From assembly GCF_000023925.1 (NCBI RefSeq), contig NC_013169.1, positions 2,108,001-2,172,000 on the forward strand: DNA of 64,000 bases, read 5' to 3'. Source of the stretch: Kytococcus sedentarius DSM 20547 (GTDB taxonomy: Bacteria > Actinomycetota > Actinomycetes > Actinomycetales > Dermatophilaceae). The translations under genes were made by a program, and so were the position numbers. The notes beneath the pieces were generated by a model. The model did no database searches and had not been told where the DNA came from. It saw only the letters and a program-made list of their open reading frames with translations. Shown one piece after another: positions 14,517 through 23,841 of the stretch; position 1 is the stretch's first letter; each line of letters starts with the position of its first letter.

Positions 14517-15511
14517 CCGGCACCGGCGGCGTCCTGGTCGTCGGTGAGGCCCTCGTCGACGTCGTCCACCCCGCCGATGGGGGGCCGCCCGCCGAGCACG
14601 TCGGCGGCTCCCCCGCGAACGTCGCCATGGGCCTGGCTCGGCTCGGCCACCCCGCCTGGCTGGCGACGCACGTCGGCACCGACGAGCGGGGCGACCGCAT
14701 CGCCGCGACCGTGCACGAGGCCGGCACCGGCCTCGCCCCGGGCAGCCGCGCCGCCGAGCGCACACCCACGGCCGTGGCGCGCTTGGACGCCGCCGGCGCG
14801 GCGCAGTACACCTTCGACCTGACCTGGCAGTACGACGCCGCTGCGGTGCAAAGGCACCTGGACGCCACCGGCGGGGTGGGGCACGTGCACACCGGCAGCC
14901 TGGCCGCGGTCCTCGCCCCGGGCGCCGAGGCACTCCGAGAGCACCTGCAGCAGCTGCGGGCGACGCACACCCTCTCCTACGACCCCAACGCGCGCCCCGG
15001 GGTGATGGGGGCGGCGCGTCATGCGCGCGCCGCGAGCGAGCAGTTCGTGGCCCTGGCGGACGTCGTGAAGTGCAGCGACGAGGACCTCGCCTGGTTCCAG
15101 CCCGACAGCTCCTGGGAGGAGGCCGCAGGCCACCTCCTGGAACTCGGACCGCACCTGGCGGTCGTGACCCGGGGCGGTGAGGGCGCCACGGCACTGCTGC
15201 GCACGGGCGAGGCGTCGACGGTCGGTGAGGTGGCGCGGGTGGACGTCCCTGCGCCGAGCGTGAGGGTGGCCGACACGGTGGGCGCCGGGGACTCGTTCAT
15301 GGCGGGGCTGCTCTCCGGGCTGCTCGAGGCCGGCATCCTGGGCGCGCGGGGCGCGACGGACACCGATGAGGGGTCACCCCATCGGCCTTGTGGGGTGTGG
15401 AGCACCGAGGCGGTTCAGGCAGCCGTGGAGCGTGGCGTGGCGACCGCGGCCTGGACGGTGCAGCGCCCCGGGGCCGGCGGCCCGAGCCGCGCGGAACTCC
15501 CCGGGGCCTGA
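14513..15511 (+). CDS. PfkB-family carbohydrate kinase (fructokinase-like)
   Basis: The 332-residue ribokinase-fold sugar kinase starts at GTG 14513 inside the glpX stop. PfkB signature 1 is [15 protein letters not shown] (near residue 29) and signature 2 is [18 protein letters not shown], with the catalytic Asp in GAGD. Both fit a fructokinase acting on free sugar. A stretch of about 25 residues ([20 protein letters not shown]) is inserted after signature 2 and looks lineage-specific. Together with FBPase it would feed fructose carbon into the hexose phosphate pool. Substrate is not certain. Confidence 0.85.
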   Translation: MTGTGGVLVVGEALVDVVHPADGGPPAEHVGGSPANVAMGLARLGHPAWLATHVGTDERGDRIAATVHEAGTGLAPGSRAAERTPTAVARLDAAGAAQYTFDLTWQYDAAAVQRHLDATGGVGHVHTGSLAAVLAPGAEALREHLQQLRATHTLSYDPNARPGVMGAARHARAASEQFVALADVVKCSDEDLAWFQPDSSWEEAAGHLLELGPHLAVVTRGGEGATALLRTGEASTVGEVARVDVPAPSVRVADTVGAGDSFMAGLLSGLLEAGILGARGATDTDEGSPHRPCGVWSTEAVQAAVERGVATAAWTVQRPGAGGPSRAELPGA

Positions 15512-15531
15512 CGCACCCGGCCGATCCAGCC

Positions 15532-16842
15532 TCAGCGCTGGGCGCGCTCCTGCTCGGCCCCCTCACGCGCGGCACCGTCACGGTCAGCGCTTTCCTGCTC
15601 GGCGCCGTCGCGCTCCCGGGCCCGCTCGAGCGCCCGCTTGCGCAGCTCCTCCTGCTCCTTCGCGATCTGCTGGGCCGCGCGGTCGTCGCGGGTGAAGTTC
15701 TCCCCGCTCTCGGGGTCGAAGACGTGCATCTGGCGCGGGTCGAAGATCAGCTCGGCGTCGTCACCCTCCACGATGCGGCTCTGGGTCGAGAGGTTCACGA
15801 CCAGCTGGGTGCGTGCACCCTCGCCGTCCAGCTCCTTCTCCAGCTCGTCCAGGTGCTCCAGCACGCTCGGCTCGGCCTCGAAGGGAATGTAGGCGTACTG
15901 CTCGTTGCCCAGCCACTCCGTCTGGTCGATGGGGGCGGTGAAGCGAGCGCCCTCACGCGGGGCGTCCGGGGCGGCGGTGTCCTTGAAGTGCTCGGGGCGG
16001 ATGCCGCAGATCACGATGTCCTTGTGGGCCACGCGCTTGGCCAGCACCGGCGCCATCGGCACCGTCGTGAAGGGCAGTTCGAGCTGGTCGCCCTTCACGC
16101 GCGCGGGCACGAAGTTCATGGGCGGGGAGCCGATGAAGCCGGCCACGAACAGGTTGATCGGCTGCTCGTAGAGTTCCCGCGGCGAGGCCACCTGCTGCAG
16201 CTCACCCTTCTTCAGGACCGCCACGCGGTCGCCGAGGGTCATGGCCTCGGTCTGGTCGTGCGTCACGTACACGGTGGTGATGCCCAGCCGGCGCTGCATG
16301 CGCGCGATCTCGGTACGCATCTGCCCACGGAGCTTGGCGTCCAGGTTGGACAGCGGCTCGTCGAACAGGAAGGCCTCGGCGTTGCGGACGATCGCGCGCC
16401 CCATCGCGACGCGCTGGCGCTGGCCCCCGGAGAGGTTGCCGGGCTTGCGGTGGAGGTGGTCGCCGAGCTCCAGCATCTCCGCGGCCGCGTTCACACGCCG
16501 GGTGATCTCGTCGTTGGACATCGAGCCCTTCGCCAGCCGCAGCGGGAAGGCGATGTTCTCGAAGACCGACATGTGCGGGTACAGCGCGTAGTTCTGGAAC
16601 ACCATCGCCAGGTTGCGGTCTTTCGGCGCCAGGTCGTTCACGACCTTCTCGCCGATGGTGAGCTCCCCGCTGGTGATGTCCTCCAACCCGACGATCATGC
16701 GCAGCAGCGTGGACTTACCGGAACCGGACGGGCCCACCAGGATCACGAACTCCCCGTCCGCGATGTCCAGGTCGACGCCCTTCACCGCATGGAAGCCGTC
16801 GGGGTAGGTCTTCTCGATGTCCTTGAGGGTGATGCGAGCCAT
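15532..16842 (-). CDS. sugC: ABC transporter ATPase, trehalose/alpha-glucoside import (SugC/MalK type)
   Basis: The 436-residue ATPase of a CUT1 sugar importer has Walker A GPSGSGKSTLLRM (about residues 37-45), signature LSGGQRQRVAMGRAI, Walker B LFDEPLSNLDA and the switch VYVTHDQTEAMTLGDR. A TOBE-type C-terminal domain follows. The last 55 residues are an added highly charged tail with repeats of the form ER-DGA-(E)-(Q/R)E. It is last in lpqY-sugA-sugB-sugC and ends only 20 nt from the convergent kinase gene. The call as trehalose-specific rests on the LpqY-like binding protein. Confidence 0.85.
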   Translation of the reverse strand: MARITLKDIEKTYPDGFHAVKGVDLDIADGEFVILVGPSGSGKSTLLRMIVGLEDITSGELTIGEKVVNDLAPKDRNLAMVFQNYALYPHMSVFENIAFPLRLAKGSMSNDEITRRVNAAAEMLELGDHLHRKPGNLSGGQRQRVAMGRAIVRNAEAFLFDEPLSNLDAKLRGQMRTEIARMQRRLGITTVYVTHDQTEAMTLGDRVAVLKKGELQQVASPRELYEQPINLFVAGFIGSPPMNFVPARVKGDQLELPFTTVPMAPVLAKRVAHKDIVICGIRPEHFKDTAAPDAPREGARFTAPIDQTEWLGNEQYAYIPFEAEPSVLEHLDELEKELDGEGARTQLVVNLSTQSRIVEGDDAELIFDPRQMHVFDPESGENFTRDDRAAQQIAKEQEELRKRALERARERDGAEQESADRDGAAREGAEQERAQR

Positions 16843-16887
16843 GAGAACTCTCCTTGCGTCGGAAGCAGTCGTGGGACGTCGCGGGCG

Positions 16888-17757
16888 TCAGCCCTTGACG
16901 GCTCCCGAGGTGAGGCCGGCGACAATCTGGCGCTGGAAGAGCAGCACCAGGATGACCACCGGGATGGTGACGATGACCGAGGCCGCTGCGATGGCGCCGG
17001 TCGGCTGCTGGAACTGGCTCGCGCCGGTGAAGAAGGCCAGCGCGGCCGGCACGGTGCGTGCCTGCTCACTGGACAACGACACCGCGAACACGAAGTCGTT
17101 CCATGCGGTGAAGAACACGATGATGGCCGTGGTGAACACACCCGGCAGGGCCAGCGGCACGATCACCTTGCGGAAGGCCTGCCAGCTGGTGGCACCGTCC
17201 ACCTGGGCCGCCTGCTCCATCTCCCACGGGATCTGCTGGAAGAACGCCGTCAGCGTCCAGATGGCCAGCGGGAGCGTGAGCGACAGGTAGGGGATGACCA
17301 GGCCGGGGATGGTGTCGAACAGGCCGATGGTGCGCCACACGTTGAAGATCGGCGTCACCAGCGAGACCACGGGGAAGAAGCTGACCGTCAGCGCGGTGAA
17401 CAGGATCATGCCCTTGCCGGGGAACTTCAGCCGGCTGATCGCGTACGCACACAGCGTGGCGAGCGCCACCGAGATCACGGTGGCCAGAAGGCAGATCACG
17501 ATCGAGTTGATCAGCGCCGGGACGAACAGCGGCTGCGCGTCGCCGGTGAGGATCAGCGTGTAGTTGTCCCAGGTGAACCCCTCGCCGGTGGGCCAGAAGT
17601 TGCCGAAGGTGTTGAGCTCGGTGTTCGACTGGGCCGCGTCGCTCTTGACGGACAGGGCGAACATCCACAGCAGCGGGATCATCGTGTAGGCGATCACCAG
17701 CAGCGAGATGAGGAACAGGGGCCACTTGCCCTTGGTGGAGGTCGGCTGGTCAGCCAT
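16888..17757 (-). CDS. sugB: Sugar ABC transporter permease (SugB/MalG type)
   Basis: The 289-residue inner-membrane permease has six predicted helices; the first is LFLISLLVIAYTMIPLLWMF. The EAA loop that docks on the ATPase is EQAAQVDGATSWQAFRKVIV, followed by PLALPG. It pairs with the neighbouring permease at 17764, from which it is separated by 6 nt. Confidence 0.88.
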   Translation of the reverse strand: MADQPTSTKGKWPLFLISLLVIAYTMIPLLWMFALSVKSDAAQSNTELNTFGNFWPTGEGFTWDNYTLILTGDAQPLFVPALINSIVICLLATVISVALATLCAYAISRLKFPGKGMILFTALTVSFFPVVSLVTPIFNVWRTIGLFDTIPGLVIPYLSLTLPLAIWTLTAFFQQIPWEMEQAAQVDGATSWQAFRKVIVPLALPGVFTTAIIVFFTAWNDFVFAVSLSSEQARTVPAALAFFTGASQFQQPTGAIAAASVIVTIPVVILVLLFQRQIVAGLTSGAVKG

Positions 17758-17763
17758 GGCCGC

Positions 17764-18720
17764 TCACTTCCCTTCCGTCAGGTTGACGTTGAACACCTTG
17801 ACGAAGATGAACGCGATGATCACCACGTAGAGGAACAGCAGCACCGACAGTGCCGAGCCGAGCCCGATGTCCATGCGTTCGATGGTCTGGCGGTAGACCA
17901 CCATCGAGAGTGTCGAGGTGTCGTTCGCACCGCCGGTCATGATGAACGGGTTGTCGAAGATGCGGAAGGCATCCAGGGTGCGGAACAGCAGCGCCACCAT
18001 CACGGCGGCCTTCATGTTGGGCAGGACCACCTTGGTCAGGCGCTGCCAGAAGCTGGCGCCGTCCACCTTGGCGGCCTCCTCCATCGCGCCGTCGATCTGC
18101 GCCAGACCGGCGAGCAGCAGCAGCGACATGAACGGGGTGGTCTTCCAGATCTCGGACATCGAGATGACCGTGACGGCCGGCCAGAACGAGCCGAACCAGT
18201 TGAAGTCGGCGCCGAAGGCTCCGAAGGTCAGCGTGTTGGCCCAGTGGTTCACGAAGCCGGTGTCCACGCGGAAGGCGTACAGCCAGGCGTAGGCCGAGAC
18301 CACGGTGATGATCGAGTACGGGATCAGCACGATGGTGCGCAGCGTCCGCCGCGGCAGCACCACCCGGTGCATCAGCAGGGCGATGCCGAAGCCCAGCACG
18401 AGCTCGACCACCACGGTGATGACGGTGATGAGGGCCGTGACGCCCGTGGCCTGCCACCAGTAGCCGTCCGAGAGGGCCGTGACGTAGTTGTTGAGCCCGA
18501 CGAAGGCCTTGCTGTCGGGGTCGGTGAGCCGGAAGCGGAACAGCGAGTTGTACAGGGCGTACAGGATCGGGAAGAGCGTGACCCCGATCATGATGAGGAA
18601 GGCCGGAGCGCTCAGCATCCAGCCGAGGTTGCGTTCCCCCCGGGCCCGGTCGCTCATCCTGCGCTTGCCGGCCCGGGGGGTGCCCCCGGCCTCCGGTGCG
18701 TGGTCGACGGCGGTGCTCAC
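17764..18720 (-). CDS. sugA: Sugar ABC transporter permease (SugA/MalF type)
   Basis: The 318-residue permease has a short cytoplasmic N-terminus and six membrane helices beginning with LGWMLSAPAFLIMIGVTLFP. The EAA loop is EEAAKVDGASFWQRLTKVVL, then PNMKA. It starts at GTG 18720, which overlaps the binding protein's stop codon (GTGA). Confidence 0.88.
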   Translation of the reverse strand: MSTAVDHAPEAGGTPRAGKRRMSDRARGERNLGWMLSAPAFLIMIGVTLFPILYALYNSLFRFRLTDPDSKAFVGLNNYVTALSDGYWWQATGVTALITVITVVVELVLGFGIALLMHRVVLPRRTLRTIVLIPYSIITVVSAYAWLYAFRVDTGFVNHWANTLTFGAFGADFNWFGSFWPAVTVISMSEIWKTTPFMSLLLLAGLAQIDGAMEEAAKVDGASFWQRLTKVVLPNMKAAVMVALLFRTLDAFRIFDNPFIMTGGANDTSTLSMVVYRQTIERMDIGLGSALSVLLFLYVVIIAFIFVKVFNVNLTEGK

Positions 18721-20027
18721 AGCAGCTTCTCCCCTCGGATCACGGCCAGGATGAACTCCTGCGCCTGCTTCGGCGTGCTGTCAGGGCCGACCTCGTCGGG
18801 CGGGCTGAACGAACGCTGCAGCCCGGTGGAGATGTCGCTGTAGAACTGGCTCTGGGGACGCGGGACCGCTTCGTCCAGCGACTCGCGCAGCAACTCCGCC
18901 ATCGGGAACTGCTCCTTGATCTCCGGCTCGTCGAACACCTTCTGGCGCGAGGCCGGGTTGCCGATGTTCTTCATGTACATCGTCTGGTGCTCGTGGTTGG
19001 CGATGCACCGGATGGCATCGTAGGACTCCTGCGGGGCGTCGCTGCCGGCGTTCACGCCCAGCTCGATGCCACCGAACGGCGGGGCGCTGTCCTCGCCCTC
19101 GACGGTGGCCGGGAAGCGCGCCCACCCGATGTCGTCGATGAACTTCACCCCGTTCGCCGGGAAGGCAGCCCACACGTACGGCCAGTTGACCATGAACCCG
19201 GAGCTGGCCGGCGAGGAGAAGCTGTTGAGGGCCACCGTCTCGTCCGTGGTGCCCAGGGCCGGTCCGCCGACGCCGGTGGAGGAGATCTTCTCGATGATGG
19301 CGGCGGCCTTGCGCCCGGCCTCGCTGTCGATGCCGAGCTCGGTCTCGTCCGCCTTCGCACCGGGGTTCTTCACGATCTCGCCTCCGGCGCCGGCGATCAG
19401 GGCGTTGATCCAGACCGCGTAGCCCTCGTAGGGCATCGCCTGCACGCCCACGGTCTTGTCCTGGCTGGCGGCGGCCTCGGTGATCTGGTCCCAGGTGACG
19501 GGCTTGCTCATGTCCAGACCCGCGGCCTCGGCCACGGACTTGCGGTACCAGAGCACCTGCGTGTTGGCCCAGAACGGCACGGCCACCAGTTCGCCCTGCC
19601 AGGTGGAGGCCTCGATGGCCGACTCCACACGGTCCTCGGTGAACTCGTCCTCGAGCTCCTCCGGCACGTCCGCGAGGAACCCGGCGTTCGCGAGCTCGGC
19701 CACGAAGACCGGGTCCATGCTCATGATGTCGACGCCCGGGTCACCGGCGGCGACGCGGCGCAGGAGCTGCACGCGCTGGTCGCTGGCGCTGCGGGGGAGC
19801 AGCTCTGTACGGATCGTGTAGGCCCCGTTGGACGCCTCGGAGCACTGGCGTGCGATCTGGGCCTGCCCGCCACCGTTGGGGTTGTTGCCCCCGCCGTCGG
19901 GGTTGATGTACCAGGTCAGCTCCTTCGACCCGCCGGCGGGTTCCTCAGAACCCCCGCACCCCGTGACGACCAGGGCGCCGAGTGCCACGCCGGTGGCCCA
20001 TCGCGCCTGTGTGCTGCGCCGTCCCAT
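18717..20027 (-). CDS. lpqY: Sugar-binding lipoprotein, LpqY-like (trehalose uptake)
   Basis: The 436-residue lipoprotein has a signal peptide ending in lipobox LVVTGC (Cys about residue 23). It resembles mycobacterial LpqY rather than MalE in several blocks: IARQCSEASNGAYTI, LLPRSASDQRVQLLRRVA, WANTQVLWYRKS and EQFPMAELLRESLDEAVPRP. The gene order lpqY-sugA-sugB-sugC is also that of the mycobacterial trehalose-recycling importer. ATG 20027 was chosen because AGAGGAG lies just upstream and a proper signal peptide follows; further upstream codons lack both. A maltose-type ligand cannot be excluded. Confidence 0.78.
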   Translation of the reverse strand: MGRRSTQARWATGVALGALVVTGCGGSEEPAGGSKELTWYINPDGGGNNPNGGGQAQIARQCSEASNGAYTIRTELLPRSASDQRVQLLRRVAAGDPGVDIMSMDPVFVAELANAGFLADVPEELEDEFTEDRVESAIEASTWQGELVAVPFWANTQVLWYRKSVAEAAGLDMSKPVTWDQITEAAASQDKTVGVQAMPYEGYAVWINALIAGAGGEIVKNPGAKADETELGIDSEAGRKAAAIIEKISSTGVGGPALGTTDETVALNSFSSPASSGFMVNWPYVWAAFPANGVKFIDDIGWARFPATVEGEDSAPPFGGIELGVNAGSDAPQESYDAIRCIANHEHQTMYMKNIGNPASRQKVFDEPEIKEQFPMAELLRESLDEAVPRPQSQFYSDISTGLQRSFSPPDEVGPDSTPKQAQEFILAVIRGEKLL

Positions 20028-20245
20028 GCGACTCTCCTCTCGATGCAGGCTCTGGGCTGATCCTGTGCTCCCACCGGACCATGGGTCACCCCTGCCGCAG
20101 GGCAGAACACGCTGGTTCACCCGATGTTCACGTGCTCCTCGGGCCACCCTATGCACGCCGGGCGACCCCCCGGGGGGCGGGACCGGACGTTTACCGAATT
20201 GAGACCTGGGCTCGGCTCGCCCCCCTGACCCGGCGCCCCCCGTGG

Positions 20246-20251
20246 TGAAAT
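20246..20251 (+). promoter_or_regulatory. -10-like hexamer, leaderless start of carbonic anhydrase gene
   Basis: TGAAAT ends 6 nt before ATG 20258. The rest of the divergent spacer 20028-20245 must hold the lpqY promoter; TAGGGT on the minus strand near 20143-20148 is a weak candidate -10. Confidence 0.35.
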
Positions 20252-20257
20252 GACCCC

Positions 20258-20872
20258 ATGCAGGACGACTCCCCCACCCCCGCGGAGGCCTGGGCCACGA
20301 TGCTGGAGGGCAACGCCCGCTTCGTGGCCGACGCCCCCCAGCACCCCAACCAGGACGCGGCCCGGCGCGCCACCCTCACCGCCGGCCAAGCCCCCTTCGC
20401 CACCGTCTTCGGCTGCGCGGACTCCCGGGTGGCGGCCGAGATGATCTTCGACCGCGGCATCGGCGACCTGTTCGTCACCCGCACCGCCGGCCAGGTGATG
20501 GACTCCGCGGTGCTCGGCACGCTCGAGTTCGGCAGCCACGTGCTGGGGATCCCCCTCATCGTGGTGCTGGGCCACGACTCGTGCGGCGCCGTGAGCTCCG
20601 CCCTGGACGCCCACGCCACCGGCACCCTGCCCCCGGGCCACCTGTCGGACGTCGTGCAGAAGGTGACCCCCAGCGTGCTGATGGCGCACCGCGCCGGGGT
20701 GACCGACGCCCGGGGCGTGATGGAGCATCACGTGGCCGCCACGGTGGACCTGCTGCCGGAGCGCTCCCGCCTCATCGGCGAGCGCCTGGAGGACGGCACG
20801 CTCGGCATCGTCGGGGCGGCCTACGACCTCGCGAACGGCACCATCCGCGAGGTGGCCCGCCAGGGGCTCTGA
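20258..20872 (+). CDS. Beta-class carbonic anhydrase
   Basis: The 204-residue enzyme interconverts CO2 and bicarbonate. Zinc ligands are the Cys and Asp of GCADSRV and the His and Cys of GHDSCGAV, the standard beta-class set with its Asp-Arg dyad. DLFVTRTAGQVMD is the conserved dimer segment. Soluble, cytoplasmic and of normal length. It stands alone between lpqY and glmM. Confidence 0.95.
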   Translation: MQDDSPTPAEAWATMLEGNARFVADAPQHPNQDAARRATLTAGQAPFATVFGCADSRVAAEMIFDRGIGDLFVTRTAGQVMDSAVLGTLEFGSHVLGIPLIVVLGHDSCGAVSSALDAHATGTLPPGHLSDVVQKVTPSVLMAHRAGVTDARGVMEHHVAATVDLLPERSRLIGERLEDGTLGIVGAAYDLANGTIREVARQGL

Positions 20873-20923
20873 CCCTCGTGGCGCCCGCCCGGAGACTGAC
20901 CGGCGGGCCGCCGACCCACCCCC

Positions 20924-20952
20924 GGTGCGCCGCCCGGGAAGGGCGGCGCACC
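20924..20952. terminator. Bidirectional terminator, carbonic anhydrase / glmM
   Basis: A perfect 12-bp stem GGTGCGCCGCCC / GGGCGGCGCACC with a 5-nt loop lies between convergent genes. Confidence 0.75.
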
Positions 20953-20960
20953 GCATCGGA

Positions 20961-22349
20961 TCACAGCGCCAGCGACTGCCGCACCACGTCGGCGAGCTGC
21001 TCGGCCTTGGCCGCGGCGAGGTCGGCCGTCGGCGCCTCCACCATCACGCGGACCACCGGCTCGGTGCCGGACTTGCGCAGCAGGACACGACCGCCCGTGC
21101 CCAGCTCGGCCTCCACCTCGGCCACGGCCTGCGCGACGGCGGCGTCGCCCTCGAGACGCTCCTTGTCCACGTCCTTGACGTTGATCAGCTGCTGCGGCAG
21201 CAGCTCCATGCAGCTGGCGAGCTCCGCCAGGGTCTTGCCGGTCTCCGCGACGCGCGCGGCCAGCATCAGGCCCGTGAGGACCCCGTCGCCGGTGGTCCCG
21301 TGCTCGAGCATGATCACGTGACCGGACTGCTCACCGCCGAGGGTGTGGCCACCCGCGCGCATGTCCTCCAGCACGTAGCGATCGCCCACCTTGGAGCGCA
21401 GCACGGTGATGCCCGCGGTCTCCATGGCCTGCACCAGGCCCTGGTTGGACATGACGGTGGCCACGAGCGTGTCGTTGGCCAGGTCCCCGCGGTCCTTGAG
21501 GGCCAGGGCGAGCAGCGCCATCACCTGGTCGCCGGTGATCTCGTTGCCCTCGGCGTCCACGGCCAGGCAGCGGTCGGCGTCGCCGTCGAAGGCCACGCCG
21601 AAGTCCGCCCCGTAGGAGGGCACGGCGGCCTGCAGCGGACCCAGGTGGGTGGAACCACAGCCGTCGTTGATGTTGAGGCCGTCGGGGTCGTTGCCGATGA
21701 CGGTCACCTTGGCACCGGCCTCGCGGAAGGCGCGCGAGCCCACCTCGCTGGCCGCACCGTTGGCGGCGTCGATGACGACGTGCAGCCCGTCGAGGCGGTT
21801 GGGCAGGGCATCCAGCAGGTGCTCGACGTAGGCGTCGGCACCGCGCTCGTAGGTGAAGACCCGGCCGACCTCGGCGCCGGTGGGGCGCTCCCAGTCCGCG
21901 CCCATGCCGGCCTCGATGCGGTCCTCCAGCTCGTCGGGGAGCTTGAACCCGCCGTCGGCGAAGAACTTGATGCCGTTGTCCGGCATCGGGTTGTGGGAGG
22001 CCGAGAGCATGGCGCCCAGGCAGGCGTGCGTGGTCTTGGTGAGGAAGGCGATGGCGGGCGTCGGCAGCACACCGGCGTCGTAGACGTCCAGGCCGGCCGA
22101 GGCGAGCCCGGCCACGGTGGCGGCGCTGAGGAACTCGCCGCTGGCCCGCGGGTCGCGGCCCACGATGGCGTGGGGGCGCGTGTTGCGCTCCGGGTCCTCC
22201 GAGGAGTGGGTCGTCAGGGCCCGGGGGCTCACCTCCTCAGCGCTCAGCACCTCGCGCGCCGCGGACAGCGACAGGCCCAGGGCGAGCTCGGGGGTGATGT
22301 CCGCGTTGGCCAGGCCGCGGGCGCCGTCGGTTCCGAAAAGTCGTGGCAT
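20961..22349 (-). CDS. glmM: Phosphoglucosamine mutase
   Basis: The 462-residue enzyme makes glucosamine 1-phosphate for UDP-GlcNAc and cell-wall synthesis. The phosphoserine loop is [14 protein letters not shown], the magnesium loop is [12 protein letters not shown], the sugar-binding loop is GGEQSGHVI and the phosphate-binding loop is [17 protein letters not shown] 22349 is used: the N-terminus [12 protein letters not shown] is canonical and TACAGT lies 7 nt upstream. It follows rplM-rpsI in the usual actinobacterial order. Confidence 0.97.
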   Translation of the reverse strand: MPRLFGTDGARGLANADITPELALGLSLSAAREVLSAEEVSPRALTTHSSEDPERNTRPHAIVGRDPRASGEFLSAATVAGLASAGLDVYDAGVLPTPAIAFLTKTTHACLGAMLSASHNPMPDNGIKFFADGGFKLPDELEDRIEAGMGADWERPTGAEVGRVFTYERGADAYVEHLLDALPNRLDGLHVVIDAANGAASEVGSRAFREAGAKVTVIGNDPDGLNINDGCGSTHLGPLQAAVPSYGADFGVAFDGDADRCLAVDAEGNEITGDQVMALLALALKDRGDLANDTLVATVMSNQGLVQAMETAGITVLRSKVGDRYVLEDMRAGGHTLGGEQSGHVIMLEHGTTGDGVLTGLMLAARVAETGKTLAELASCMELLPQQLINVKDVDKERLEGDAAVAQAVAEVEAELGTGGRVLLRKSGTEPVVRVMVEAPTADLAAAKAEQLADVVRQSLAL

Positions 22350-22356
22350 ACCGGGC

Positions 22357-22362
22357 ACTGTA
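22357..22362 (-). promoter_or_regulatory. -10 hexamer, leaderless start of glmM
   Basis: TACAGT on the minus strand ends 7 nt before ATG 22349. Confidence 0.5.
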
Positions 22363-22488
22363 CCGACGGCTCCGGCCCGCGCCCCCGCTTTCGGACGTGG
22401 CGACCTTCACACGGCACCGGGGGACAGCGTGCCGAGCGCCGCACCTGCGCCCCCCGGCAGGAGCCCTGCGGTGACCGCCCCCAGACGG

Positions 22489-22524
22489 CCGAAGGGCCTC
22501 CGCCAGCTGGCGGAGGCCCTTCGG
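22489..22524 (-). terminator. Terminator after rpsI
   Basis: A perfect 18-bp inverted repeat beginning CCGAAGGGCCTCCGCC sits 45-80 nt beyond the rpsI stop. Confidence 0.8.
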
Positions 22525-22578
22525 GGACAACGAGGTCGGTCAGCGCTTGTCGGGGACAACGAGGTCGGTCAGCGCTTG
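22521..22578. repeat. Perfect 29-bp tandem duplication covering the rpsI 3' end
   Basis: Positions 22521-22549 and 22550-22578 are identical. The second copy contains the last two codons and stop of rpsI. The first copy repeats them downstream and runs into the terminator stem. No coding sequence is altered. Confidence 0.9.
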
Positions 22579-23084
22579 CTGAACTGCGAGGCCTTGCGGG
22601 CCTTCTTGAGACCGGCCTTCTTGCGCTCGGTCGCACGCGGGTCACGCGTCAGGAAGCCGGCCTTCTTCAGGGCCGGGCGGTTGAGCTCGGAGTCGATCCC
22701 GTTCAGCGCACGGGCCACACCCAGACGGACGGCGCCGGCCTGGCCGGACTTGCCACCGCCGTGGACGCGGACCATCACGTCGAACTGGTCCTTGAGCTCC
22801 AGCAGCGTCAGCGGGTCGTTGACCTCCTGCTGGTGCAGCTTGTTGGGGAAGTACTCCTCCAGCGACAGACCGTTGATGGTCCAGGTGCCGGAGCCCGGCA
22901 CGAGGCGCACGCGGGCCACGGCCTGCTTGCGACGGCCCAGACCGGCACCGGGGCCGGAAGCCATCGGGCGACGCTCGCCGCCGGCGGCCTGCGCCTCGCC
23001 TGCCGGGGCGGACTCGGAGGTGTAGGACGTCATCGGGATCTCGTCACCCTCGACGTCGGTGATCTCGGTGGTGTTCTCAGCCAC
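22569..23084 (-). CDS. rpsI: 30S ribosomal protein S9
   Basis: The 171-residue protein has the S9 core from [12 protein letters not shown] to the canonical tail [12 protein letters not shown], whose last residues touch P-site tRNA. The N-terminal 45 residues are an acidic extension usual in actinobacteria. GTG 23084 has AGGAG 7 nt upstream. It is cotranscribed with rplM (41 nt gap). Confidence 0.97.
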   Translation of the reverse strand: MAENTTEITDVEGDEIPMTSYTSESAPAGEAQAAGGERRPMASGPGAGLGRRKQAVARVRLVPGSGTWTINGLSLEEYFPNKLHQQEVNDPLTLLELKDQFDVMVRVHGGGKSGQAGAVRLGVARALNGIDSELNRPALKKAGFLTRDPRATERKKAGLKKARKASQFSKR

Positions 23085-23125
23085 GGGTTTCTCCTTGGTG
23101 TCTGTTCTGCGCGGGGCCCGTGGCC

Positions 23126-23575
23126 TTACTGCGCAACCTGGGTGATCTCGAAGGGCTGGGGCTGCTGCGCGGCGTGCGGGTGCTCGGCGCCGGCGTAGAC
23201 CTTCAGCTTGGTGATCTGCTGACGGCCCAGACGGTTCTTGGGGAGCATGCCGCGGACGGCCTTCTCCACCGCACGGGTGGGGTGCTTCTCCAGCATCTCG
23301 GCGTAGTTCTCCGAGCGCAGGCCGCCCGGGAAGCCGGAGTGGCGGTAGGCACGCTTCTGGGCGAGCTTGGCGCCGGTCAGGGCCACCTTCTCGGCGTTGA
23401 TGATGATGACGTAGTCGCCGGTGTCGACGTGGGGCGCGAAGTTCGCCTTGTGCTTGCCGCGCAGCAGCGCTGCGGTGTGGCTCGCGAGGCGGCCGAGCAC
23501 CACGTCGGTGGCGTCGATGACGTGCCAGACGCGGCCGTCCAGGATCTCCGCCTGCTTCGGGGTGTGGGTACGCAT
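23126..23575 (-). CDS. rplM: 50S ribosomal protein L13
   Basis: The 149-residue protein begins [20 protein letters not shown] and includes [20 protein letters not shown] and PKNRLGRQ, all diagnostic of L13. ATG 23575 is used; upstream residues in the open frame are not homologous. First gene of the rplM-rpsI unit, with about 230 nt of upstream spacer shared with the ArsR-like gene. Confidence 0.97.
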   Translation of the reverse strand: MRTHTPKQAEILDGRVWHVIDATDVVLGRLASHTAALLRGKHKANFAPHVDTGDYVIIINAEKVALTGAKLAQKRAYRHSGFPGGLRSENYAEMLEKHPTRAVEKAVRGMLPKNRLGRQQITKLKVYAGAEHPHAAQQPQPFEITQVAQ

Positions 23576-23805
23576 GAATCGCACTTTCTCGAGGGTCGTA
23601 CAGGGGGTCGCGCGCTGACGGGTGCCGGCCACAGTGGGTCTCGTCCACCTGGTGAGGTGACGGACAGCGTCGTGGTGATGCTCCCGGCGCAGCGCCGACC
23701 CCCTAGTTTACGGGCCCCGCCGCCAGTGCCCAAGTCGCTGCCGCCGGGGCTCGAATCGTTGGAACGATGCGGCGTACGGCCCCTTCGACGGGTCCCGCAC
23801 TGGGC

Positions 23806-23839
23806 TGTGCACACATACTGTGCACAGGTATTGTGCACA
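23806..23839. promoter_or_regulatory. Three phased TGTGCACA operators overlapping the ArsR-like gene start
   Basis: Perfect 8-bp palindromes TGTGCACA begin at 23806, 23819 and 23832, exactly 13 bp apart. The last ends 2 bp before ATG 23842. A -10-like TATTGT (23829-23834) is inside the array and 7 nt from the ATG, so bound regulator would block the promoter. The array is most simply an autoregulatory operator. Confidence 0.7.
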
Positions 23840-23841
23840 GT

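Noticed and set aside
15366-15400. Inverted repeat CACCCCA/TGGGGTG inside the PfkB kinase gene
   Set aside because: Short (7 bp), within a coding region and likely chance in G/C-rich sequence.
15388-18843. An open frame of 1151 codons on the plus strand opposite the sugar importer genes
   Set aside because: Antisense shadow of sugC, sugB and sugA, with His/Gly/Arg/Asp repeats typical of such shadows.
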